DNA from: Rhexocercosporidium sp. MPI-PUGE-AT-0058
Taxonomy: Eukaryota; Ascomycota; Leotiomycetes; Helotiales
DNA: 64,000 nt
Assembly: GCA_020746875.1 (NCBI GenBank)
Contig: JAGTJL010000008.1
Span: 2,418,001-2,482,000 of the forward strand
Direction: 5' to 3'
Of this stretch, positions 23,569 to 33,273 are shown piece after piece (position 1 is the stretch's first letter; each line of letters starts with the position of its first letter). The position numbers and the translations under genes were made by a program. The notes under the pieces are model-generated. The model was not told the DNA's origin and did not search any database. It saw nothing but the letters and a program-made list of their open reading frames with translations.

Positions 23569-24622
23569 CTAAGTGATTAATGATGTGAAAAGGATGTTGA
23601 GTAAGATCAGGCTTAGAGAGGAGTTTGTTAAGGGAGCACTGACCTAAGCCTAGAAGCCGCGAAGCGGAAATAAAGAATCTGACCAAGCATAGACGCTGCC
23701 ATCTTGGCACAAGTCGCAGATCGAGTGGCTGCGGAGTAGTGTTGCGACAACAAACGTAACTCTCCTCATGACTTCCTAGTATCAACAGACGGGAGAAATT
23801 CGGTTACGAATCTTTATCCTAAAGTGGCAGCTGAAGATACGGTAGCTTAATCTGGGATAGTCAACATTGTTGAAGACGAATTGGCTGCTCAGCTCAGCTC
23901 AAGCGAAGCGCACCTCAGCCTTGCATTTGCAAGCACTTTGCAAATATGTGCAGCCGGGCTTATTCATTTCCTTGGTTTTCCTCACTCTTGATAATGCATA
24001 TCCGTTAGTCCCGAATTTGATGTGATGGGTAGATATATGGAAAGTGTTTTGCAGTGACTGGCGGGATGAGCTGTCTGCCTCGCGAGGCATTGTCGTGAAA
24101 ACTCTTCACCGAAGAGTGATCTTGAGATGTAGAATTTGTTGAGGTCTGTTGGGATGTATCACTCTTTGAGCGGTTATATGATGAGGTTTTTGATGATGAG
24201 TGTATTTGCTTTTTTCTTAGAACTCCTCCCTCGGTCCCGCCAGTCCCGCCAGTCCCGCCTTGCACCAATGGCTCCTTCGGTGCGTTTAATTACAGAATCC
24301 TCGTCACATACGCTTAAAAACGTCTTAGGTCAGAGTTTCCTCCTCGAAGTACCCCATCCGAATACTAGAGCGTGATCCCTCTGCAGAAAATGAGAATGTT
24401 TGTTCACGTGATACGTACACCTATATCTTCTCGCTTAGGTATTGCCAAGGAAGGTAGGGGCGGCGGGGACGGGTAAGACGTCGCCACGGAATTAATAGAA
24501 ACCTCCGACATGTACAAGCGCCTTCAAGTTGACAAATCAATTTGTGTTCACACCTTGTGGCAGTGATTAGTTCTTACCATGATAGCAATCTTCTCGTCTC
24601 TTTTCTTGACGTCCTTGTCCAT
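23569..24622. other. spacer with a possible degenerate paralog copy
   Basis: Around 24005-24290 a minus-strand frame gives a Ser/Thr/Asn-rich stretch (SSSKTSSYNRSKSDTSQQ, TSTNSTSQDHSS) like the linker of the paralog family, then HDNASRGRQLIPP. The C-terminal Y-L-D-x-F-D motif is absent and no 50-bp first exon was found. It could be a decayed copy or a chance low-complexity frame. Confidence 0.3.
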
Positions 24623-25041
24623 CTATATCCTCGCCGTAACTTCTTGTGAAAAATTCTTATAGAAGGTTGTATCAAATTGATTCAGGGCGGTTGAAGCTCG
24701 GGATGTGTTCGCTGGGATGCTTTGACTCGAGGAAGCATAGCAAAAGTGGGGCTGCGAGAGGACGCGGTCTGAGTTGAACCGATCAATGGAATATGTACTG
24801 TACTTGGAAGCTGGTCCGGGCTTGAGTGGAAGAGCTGCTATTGATTCACTTCGATTTTTGGACTTGTCTGGATGTGCAGAACCAATTTTCTGGGGAGGTA
24901 GCTCCGAGCTATTTGATACCCAATCAGTGAGATTTGCGGTAGTCGCAAACGATGTGAATACTCTTCTGCATTTTTGGTACCTGAGATATACCGCTCTGAT
25001 GACCCGCTTGTGGCGCAAGTAGAAGACTGGTAGGAAGCCAT
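24623..25041 (-). CDS. small paralog family, copy 5 (111 aa, unknown)
   Basis: Exon 1 (24992-25041, 50 bp) encodes MASYQSSTCATSGSSE, almost the same as copy 2. The intron is 24909-24991 with a GTATAT donor, and exon 2 is 24623-24908. The 111-residue product keeps a Pro/Lys/Ser linker but a weakened core: SDRVLSQPHFCYASSSQS, then NTSRASTALNQFDTTFYKNF. Only the Q-F-D-T-T-F element of the C-terminal motif is clear. The strong exon 1 and weak exon 2 suggest relaxed or diversifying evolution in the C-terminal half. A GCACGTGAT element lies 38 bp upstream of the start (25079-25087) and recurs before copy 7. Confidence 0.58.
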
Positions 25042-25778
25042 TGTGGCTAAGTCAGAGGATTGTCAAGATCGTGACTTAGCACGTGATTATGGGCTTCACA
25101 GGAAATGCAAGATGAGGAAGAAGGCTTGTCAATTATGATGCAAAGGAATATCGAAATGAGGAGGGAAGAAGGAGAGCTTTAAATTAGGGTTGAACTTGTA
25201 GTAAAGGCGACTTCGTGGGGACTAATTCGTCGTCCCCCAAAGAACCCTACCCCATAATGAGGATATCCTAAGAGGCTCCAATGGCTCGCAAGATGGGTCG
25301 CCAATTGCCCCCAGCCCCGCCATTTTGCCTACTTTGGTTTTCACAGTCAAACCCAGACCCCGAACCTTCAAGAGATTAGTTTCCTCCCATTTCCGCATCC
25401 ACAGACACCAGAAAAACACTTACCGAGGGTTCGGAATAGTGCGCGTTCGGTTCGCATCTTTGCCTCGCTTTCTCTTCCTGTTGCCTCGTGCGATTTTCAG
25501 AGTCAACATGCCGCCCCAGAACTTAGGCTCGGTCTCGCCGCCCTCTTTCCCTTCTGGAGGGGGTTGCCCACTTCTCATTGTTGCCGCTCCATCAAATGAT
25601 GTGTTGTCAACGCACAGTTCGGGTTTCAGCATTCCAGAGTCAGAAGAGGATCTATACATGGATCGATGAAGCACAGCTGAGATTGCTCTCCATGCCTGAG
25701 AGAGAATGAATGCTCATTTCTACCATCCTATAGCACTCAATAAAAAAGAACCCTTCATCAGTATCTCCCGTCAAGCAT
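25042..25778. other. spacer between paralog copies 5 and 6
   Basis: The first 150 bases contain the likely promoter of copy 5. A plus-strand frame around 25509-25669 begins MPPQNLGSVSPPSF and is Ser/Pro-rich. It is short, lacks support and is not called as a gene. Confidence 0.4.
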
Positions 25779-26021
25779 CTAGTGGCGCAACTCAGCAACA
25801 TCTTTTTGGTTTCTCTCATTTGTTATCTCAACACGTTTGCCTCCAGTCACCATCATACTAGTGGTGCTGTTGGCCATTACACTTTCCGCCAAGTCAGTTT
25901 GCCACCGAGGATCGTGTGTTGACGGGCTGACAATCAGGCTCCCGATTATCCTGAGAAAATTGCCCGTGTAACCAGCGTCATGAATAGCTTGGAACCGCTG
26001 GCGAGTGTCCCGCTGTCCCAA
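25779..26021 (-). pseudogene. degenerate paralog family fragment, copy 6
   Basis: The open minus-strand frame ends with TAG at 25779. It contains FLRIIGSLIVSPSTHDPRWQ, then SVMANSTTSMM, which lines up with RIASYL, ANPSYQ and ASMASHSANM of copy 2. The terminal Y-L-D-x-F-D motif is replaced by unrelated sequence. No 50-bp first exon and no ATG were found. I read it as a decayed copy; the alignment is weak enough that chance is possible. Confidence 0.33.
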
Positions 26022-26540
26022 AATTCCTCGCGCTTTTCTCGTCCAGAAATGCGTATGACAGTTTTTGGCTAACCACTGCCTAAGGATTGGTTTTTGGGGC
26101 CCAAATCTTCGATCATTGAAAGAATTTCAAACATAGACAGGAGGTCAGACGAGGAGATTGATTTTGCAACACAGTCAATTTGTGTGGATGCGCATTCGTG
26201 GAGTTTGATTGTTTTTCTTGTTCTATAATATCGGCTCAGTGATGTCAGACATTTCATGACTTCCTCTACTACAGTTTCCTGAGTTCAAACACAGAGGCAA
26301 CCCAATCCGCCCTTCCTCAAATTTTAGCTCTCTCCTGAACTCGCCTCGGTTATTCCAGCGACGCTGGCAGGAGATCCAGGTCTCAAAAGCCTGATAAATG
26401 AGGAGACTTAGCCCGCGAGAGTCGTTCACCTTCTGCTGTTTTTGTTTCGTCAGAATGAATCTATGGTGTAGTGGGGATCTTTACCTTTCTGCGAACGAAG
26501 CGTTGATTTTGTGATTTTTGGTACCCCTTCAAGCTTCACT
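26022..26540. other. spacer between paralog copies 6 and 7
   Basis: A minus-strand frame from an ATG at 26257 reads MKCLTSLSRYYRTRK and continues for 62 codons without family features. Nothing else was recognised. Confidence 0.35.
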
Positions 26541-26954
26541 TCAAACACTGTCAAAAACCGCATCGAAATTTCCAATAACGATTTTCATTTCTATTGTATG
26601 AGTCTTGATACTTTGTTTCGAGGATGTATGCTGGTTTTTGGGATACGAGCCGTCGACATCTGATTCGAATCGCAGCATCGAGTAGCTGCGTTGCCGGGGG
26701 ATGTTGTCAAGGCAGTCGTCCAGAGAGATGGGGCTACCTGAGTGACTTGTTGTTGGCTGAGAGCACCCGGAATTCGTTCGAGTATTGAACTCAAGTCCTG
26801 GAGACAAGATGCTCACTGAGGTGTAGCTGTGAGGGCGGGTCAGCCATGAACCTAGGCAAGGACCAAGAGAATTCCTCTGTGAATATTTGAAGACTGGCTA
26901 GCACCTTTTGATGGATCCCTGGGTAGCACCGGTCGAGCTTGTAGTTGAACACAT
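26541..26954 (-). CDS. small paralog family, copy 7 (111 aa, unknown)
   Basis: Exon 1 (26905-26954, 50 bp) encodes MCSTTSSTGATQGSIK and ends in AG before GTGCTA. The intron is 26827-26904 (78 bp), and exon 2 is 26541-26826. The total of 111 residues equals copy 5. After a Ser/Thr/Asn-rich linker the core reads SYSMLRFESDVDGSYPK, HTSSKQSIKTHTIEMK and GNFDAVFDSV. It resembles copy 8 in having S-M/I-L-R-F in place of S-Y-L. A GCACGTGAT motif lies 37 bp upstream of the ATG (26991-26999). The frame is intact. The function is unknown. Confidence 0.65.
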
Positions 26955-28740
26955 GTTCAGGAGAGTGGCGGAAGGAATGGAGGAATGTTGGCACGTGATA
27001 CCTTTAAGAAAGCTTTGGAATTTATGGGAGAGTATCTGTGAAAGATGTAGGAGAATGATGTATTAGTAGTCTCTAAATCTCTAAATCTCTGAAGAATGAG
27101 GAAGAAGGGCCGACCACCCTAAAGTGTGAAAGCTCATCCCCAAGCCGAATCCTACACTACAGAGCAGTGCAGCTGATATGGAGATATTTCCCAAGTATTT
27201 CCCAATTGACAGGGCCTCTCCACGTATCGAACCCGGTCCTGCGCTTAATTGGGCGCGTCAAAAGAAGCTATAGCCATCAATATTGCATTTGCTCGGTCTG
27301 CATGCCGCGTTGCGAGTTTGCCACCATGCAAGTCTCTCGATCGCTTGCAGATGGGCCGCATGCTGGGTGAAATTGCTTTAGACTAATGCATGCGGGGCTA
27401 GGAGGCACTGAAGCACACTGCTTAAAGGTTGATCAGATTTGAAGGCATTCCCTGGACCATTTCTCCAATAATTTGTCTATACTGTCTACAATCTCGGGAT
27501 GTTTTCATCAGCGTTAGGTGATTGTATCCCTGACCATAGAGGCAATTTTCGAATGTGTCCTTGATGAGATTGTAAAGAAAAAGTCAACATGGTTCATGCA
27601 ACACTCGTGGTACCTGGAAGTTCAGGCCTGCATATCTCTTTCTCGTACCCCCATATCAGCCGGGCGTATGGTCATGCAACAAATCGACAACTTCGCCTCG
27701 CGCATAGGATTTTTCGCAAGCCAGATAACTGTCCAACATTGCATTTCATATAATTAGTTCCTTAGTCGATCTTTGATTTGTACCTAAATTGATCAGGATT
27801 CAGTCAGGAGACTTGCATTAGACAGCATTTCGATCCGAAAGACCCAGTTGCGGAACTCGGGCGATTGCCACCAGACAGCACAATCAACATTTCATGTGGG
27901 GCAGGCAGAACCGGATCCGACCACTCAGTTTCAAATTCATGTGTGATATACTCCAACTAAGGCAGGCTCAATCACAACCACTAGTAACTTCTTTGCAGGG
28001 TTCGTTATTCTATAATTGCCTCAATAAACTAGTGACGATTTACTTACATCATCCTCTTCCTCGCCTCCCAGAACTCAGGACTGAAGTCTCCTCAAAAACT
28101 CCACGACAACCACTCAATTCACTTTCGCTTGCATGGGGGCGGCTATTCTGATCCCTCCATCCTCCAAGGTGGCAAACTCGGTGAGCCGAGAACGGCTAAG
28201 TAAGCAAAAACAACCCCCTCCACTTCGACACATCACAAGAGCTTTCGTTTCACTGGTCGAAACGTGCTGTAATCGATGCTTTATGGCGAAAAAAGAAATT
28301 GTGATGAGTCAGCGAGAAGTTTGACTTCTTCGAGCGGTCGAAGAATATGCATAGATCAGCCGACACGAAGCCTGACGCTGGCACATATAATGAGAGTGTA
28401 GTATGACCGAGTCAACGGAGATTAATCGGTATAAGCGAGGTCAAAGCAGGCTACCGCCGGGGGTTCGTGGATAGGCAAGATCACAACTGTTGACTCGCAA
28501 GAATTTTTAGTATGAGCTTGGAAGAAGACGAGCCAAATTTGTGTCTTTGACTCGGTTGTGTCGTGGAAGCTTGCGCACCCCTAGGCAGGAACGGAGTTCA
28601 CCTCGGTCTTCTGAGTAAAGAAGTACCACAGGGCTGTTGTACTTGGCTAAACACTCATCACTTTCATTCATTCGTTAGATCAACTTGGCATTTTTGAAGG
28701 AGAAAGTACATGCCTGCTGTCATGTGCTTTTTAATCCATC
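26955..28740. other. spacer between paralog copies 7 and 8
   Basis: About 1.8 kb with only short frames. A local triplet of tctctaaa occurs near 27070-27090. No gene or RNA was recognised. Confidence 0.4.
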
Positions 28741-29202
28741 TCATTGAGACGATATTGATGCCATCCCATCATGAGTTTGATGGCCTTGTCCGTGGAACAG
28801 GACATCAAACTCGTTGATGATACATTTCAGATTGGAGGTATGGGCTTGAATGTGATCGCAAGCCGTGTGGTCTGGGAAGCAGCGGAGACCAGGGTGTGAA
28901 TCGTCATGTTCGTTTGTGAAGCGAAGGATGCTGTAAGCCAGATCGGGAGAATGATTGTTCTTGAAGAAGTTCGAGATATGAGAAGTGGAGGATGGTTGGG
29001 CACATGGTGATGGAATAGTTGAGAGGTTGGAAGGTTCGTCGTTGCCGGTGGAAGGACTGTGCTGTGAGCCAGGACGCGTGCTTATTGCTCTTCATGATGT
29101 TAGCTTCCGTTCAGGTGCAGAAAGACTAATTGAGGATCCAGGAAATGCATACCTTGCGCTGGAGCCTGTCGTGGCTGTTGTTGAAACTGCTTCCAAAGAC
29201 AT
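28741..29202 (-). CDS. small paralog family, copy 8 (121 aa, unknown)
   Basis: Exon 1 (29153-29202, 50 bp) encodes MSLEAVSTTATTGSSA and ends in AG before GTATGC. The intron is 29057-29152 (96 bp), and exon 2 is 28741-29056. Exon 2 has no internal ATG at its start, so ATG-based ORF scans miss this gene. The product of 121 residues has a linker (SPSTGNDEPSNLSTIPS) and the core LAYSILRFTNEHDDSHPG, ACDHIQAHTSNLKCI and INEFDVLF, then an extra 18-residue tail. It groups with copy 7 by its S-I-L-R-F element. It is the distal member recognised. Confidence 0.65.
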
Positions 29203-32200
29203 CGTGACAAGACAGTATACAGCTGAGGTAGAGCAGTGTACCAATGGATCCGAGTAATATAGTGCCGAGGGGTAAGATGCAAGATACGCGGGAAGAAACA
29301 AGATCTAATTGACAAGAGTAGACAAGATTTGTAATAAAGAAGCAAGCAAGATGGGGGAGATGCGTGCTACTTATTCTAAGAAGCCGAGAAGAAGATCCAA
29401 ATGAGATAATATATTCAGTGATCCCATACCTCCATCTGTCCCCTCCACTGATAAACCTGGACAGTTGACAAAGAACTTACATGCTACTAGAATTGCCGCC
29501 CGAGACATAGGCCAACCGGGATTGGTTACAAGATAGTCATTTCCCACTGGTCTATCTAGAACAGTTGAAGCCGAATTGCTCATGACGATTCGCAGACACG
29601 CAAATGCTAGCCTACGCATCTGAGATACGCGCAGACTTAAGCGAATGTGAGTGGTGTGGCGGTCGGACCTCTTTCCAGCGGTGCGTTGTACAGTCTTCGG
29701 GCAGTGAAGGAGGGCGAGGGGTAGCTTTAAGCCGGAGATCGAGCTCCTTGCATGCCAAAATGTTCTGGCATGAACAGCTTGCAGCTAGCACGTCGGCTGT
29801 GCTGTTTACTGTACCGGTGCATCCGCAGCATGCATAAGCATCGAATTCCAATCCTTCCGTAGCAAGAGCTTATTAGAAGCGGCAGCTATCGCCTTGTAAT
29901 CGGTTTGAATCTTGTTTTTGGATCAATATTCTGAAACTTGTCAATCGTAGTCAAACCATCAACATTGCCCAAGAGCAACCCTGCTGCAGACCAGTGTTGT
30001 CACATTCCAGAAGCCAGGAAGTGGTGTCCAACCGGATGTGTGTATTGCCAGCCGCGGGAGCCGATGTTGATACTTCAGCTGTACCACAGTCGGCTATGTT
30101 CGGCTGCTGCCCGTTGTACCAGGGTCCAGTGAGCTTTGTAGATAAAATACGCATCCAAACCAGAATGTAGTTCCGCGAATGATACTGAACCCGTTCTGCT
30201 TGTCTTTTGCTGGAGTCTGCGGTGGCTTGTAGAACACTGAGACTCAGAGATGACGCATGGAAGGAAGCTTGAGTCGAATTTCAGCTACCTTTCAGTCAAG
30301 GACCCATGAAGCAGTTGTTATGCGGTACGACAATTGCGTCTCAACAGCTCTCACGTACATCATGACCTTCCAGGACGTGCCTATATTTGGTTGCCATCAA
30401 CTGCGCTGCTCCGGGTGGGTTATCTTCCCAACTGTGAGCTCTTGATGATCGCAACATCCGATGATTGGAATTTGTCTCGCATGAGATTTGTATCAAGCCT
30501 TGCCCGGCCATGCTAAATGATCTGAGATTCAGGTGATGATGTGAGAAATTCGGTGTCGCCGAGACGATGAGACGCAAGCAAACAACCGAACACTTGATTG
30601 CAGCTGTGTGACTTCGTCAAGGTCAAGGCCTAATGCCCTATTTTTCGAAAGAAAAAAACCTCTTGTATCTGATATTCGAGATGTAGCACTGAGCTGGCTA
30701 GCCATTCCAGTCCCCCGGTGTAATACCTTGCTTTAGGTACATAACTCGGGCGAAGGGAAAAAAGAGTTTTGACATGAAGCCTAGACAACCTGGAGTTCTG
30801 CCTTGCGGTAGGAATGGCCAACCATAAGAAGATAATCATGAAGTCGAATATTTTGCCGACTGGTTGAAGAGGTGTTAAATTTGAGGAGCAGTTGCCTTTC
30901 AGGATTCGTTGTGAGACTTCCAATCGGGGAACTCCTCGAAGAATGTAGATTGATACGTGTCAATCTCATGGCCTTGCATGGGCGTGGTAGTTGATATGAT
31001 TGAGCTTCAATTGGTGTTCCACGCTAAGTCTGGGCATTGGCTGCGGCTGGAGATGTCAGCGGCTGGTCGATATAGTTTGCCCCAGGGGAGGAGTTATCTA
31101 AATCCGGTTGGATGCGTTCGCTGCTTCTCATTCCAAGTACTGTACCTTCTGGTAACGCGTCGGGCAAGCCTTAAATCGGCTAATGCATCAGGAGAGCGCT
31201 AGACAATTGAACTTGGAGTGCCCTTTATGCCACGAGACAAGGATGTGCGATTGCTAGCTCGGCTTATTGAATGCAAGCTAGATTTATTCATCAAGTGATA
31301 ACAATTAGAAGGTGCGTAATCTCTGAAGACGGCATGACTTCAGCGGCGCAAGGGAATTCAAGCCACCAAACTCGGCAGGCTAATTCGTCGAGCCCTTGCC
31401 GTCCATCAAACAGCCATGGCACACAACAATGGGTTCTTGAAAAACCAAAAGTGTGCTGCACACCATCCACCGAGGGAAAGCTTTCCGGTGTAGATATGCT
31501 GGCGGGTAGCTGAACAGATGTTAGTGAGTAGTTTTTTTTTTTGCACTCGCTGAGGCGATCATGGACGGCAAGCGAAGCCAAGACCAGAGCCACAGAGATT
31601 GAAATCAAGATAGCAACTTAAGCATAGGAAATAATTTGGTTGAGAACAAGAACGAAGAGGTGAGTGACAATCTTGTCAGCCCTCGGCCATCAAGTAGACA
31701 AGGCGAATGGATTGAGAAATCTCTGAGACCGAACTAGTGGGCTAAGGCTGAAGTTCATCACGCACCACCACAAAACAACGCCTCCACATATCGTGGAAGA
31801 CTATTGATTGACAGCACGAGATCGTTGTAATGATATGCAGTAGATACTAAGGGAATATTCTGAGTAAATGATGTCGGGTAAATTCTTGAACTGAAGAGAT
31901 AATATGAGGACAAGCGAAGCGTCGTCTTGTGCTTCCCACCACGCCCCATGCCAACCTTGAACCCACTGTTTCGGCCGAAGTTTAGTCGATTAGGGCAAGA
32001 GCCGACCCACAAATCTTTGATTCCAATATATATTGAAATAACGACCTCCTCCAGCACAACATGTGTCAAAACACAACCCTCTGGCCCGTTTAGCTCAAGT
32101 AAATTTTCGACGCTCTCCAACATTGAGATAGGCCACTAACAGTTATTAGTGGTAGAGCGCGTCACTAGTAATGACGAGGTTGCCGGGTATGTTCAAATCA

Positions 32201-33273
32201 CGAAGTGACACTGGTTCCCATGCTCATTCAGATACAGTTCGATTCCGTCAATGGGCAAATGTCCGCTTCAATTTTTGGACTTTTGAAGCGTGGAAATTAC
32301 AGTGCAATATGATATGACATTAAAATGTCCAACCGATGAACACACTCTCCCTTTTGTTCGGGTGCTTAGTATTCGATGCCGAAGTTCAATGGGTTAGCGA
32401 GAGTTGCGGGGTATTGCCATTAGGAAAATTCACCACAAAGCCATAGCCTCGCTATCGGAAAGAACATCGCTGACGGTCTCCTATCTTACGCCTGAAGCAA
32501 CAGTTGCAGACCTTGGACTGTATGTCAATACCGTGGCTAATCTTGATACGTGATGTTTCTTTGGTAGTTCACTACCGCGACTAGCTCCCACAGCGCATCA
32601 GGGCAAGGGTACACAATAGCAATACTACTATGGACATCACCTTGCTTTGGTTTGATATCGGAGGATACAGGGCAGTATATTGAAATCGAATCAAGTGATT
32701 TGATGGTCTGTTTGTCCCTGCGTTGGGACATTGGGTTGTGCAGAGACGTCTTACGAAGTTATGAGCTGCTAGACCACAAGCCCGTTCCCGAGGGACTTCA
32801 GGCTTACAAAATGCAAAATCATGAGTTTCACCTGAGGCTAGTCAATGAGGACATGACCCCTCATCTAAGGTATACGAGTCATCATGTTCTAATTAATTTT
32901 CGTACTCATTGATTTGTAGGATTGTGCTCTGACGCAAGATGCACTGTTTCTCAATTTGGCAGTGGCTCGCCCTGTAGTCTCCGGGCATTTGCCCTCTTGT
33001 ACCACCGTTATCCAAAGCCCAACTTCACCGACCTCAACGACCCAAGACGAATCATTAACAATTGTCAATTGATAGAACAGCTAAATCCATTTCCACATCT
33101 GTATTGTCACAATCTCGTCTACATCTCTAAAGATAAATCCTACACCCAAGAATCAAAGCTCATCTGCATCCAACCCCCAAAATCATAAAAATACACCAAA
33201 AGAGCGAATGTCCGAATGTTCCCAACTCCTCCTCAAAACGAGCAACCCCATCCCCCTTTCCAAAGAAGAGAAA
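29203..33273. other. 4-kb gene-poor spacer with a broken tRNA
   Basis: No protein gene is supportable. Minus-strand frames near 29380-29545 (MSNSASTVLDRP), 30341-30577 and 30781-30969 were examined for the paralog motifs and lack the G-S leader and the C-terminal motif. The interrupted tRNA-Thr at 32084-32190 is annotated separately. Confidence 0.4.
32084..32190 (+). tRNA. tRNA-Thr (AGT) pseudogene, interrupted in the D-loop
   Basis: Bases 32084-32098 (gcccgtttagctcaa) match the 5' acceptor strand and D-arm start of a eukaryotic tRNA. After about 50 unrelated bases, 32148-32187 resumes with agtggtagagcgc, the anticodon stem-loop cgtca-ctagtaa-tgacg and aggttgccggg. The loop places AGT at positions 34-36, giving tRNA-Thr(AGT). 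The T-arm and the 3' acceptor strand are not recognisable (gtatgttcaaatcacg). The trinucleotide agt occurs at both edges of the insert. The insert lies in the D-loop, where nuclear tRNA introns do not occur, so this is a relic and not a gene with an intron. Confidence 0.6.

Noticed and set aside
29371..29619. Possible further paralog (MSNSASTVLDRPVG)
   Set aside because: The start vaguely resembles the family leader, but no 50-bp exon boundary, G-S motif or C-terminal Y-L-D-x-F-D motif follows.
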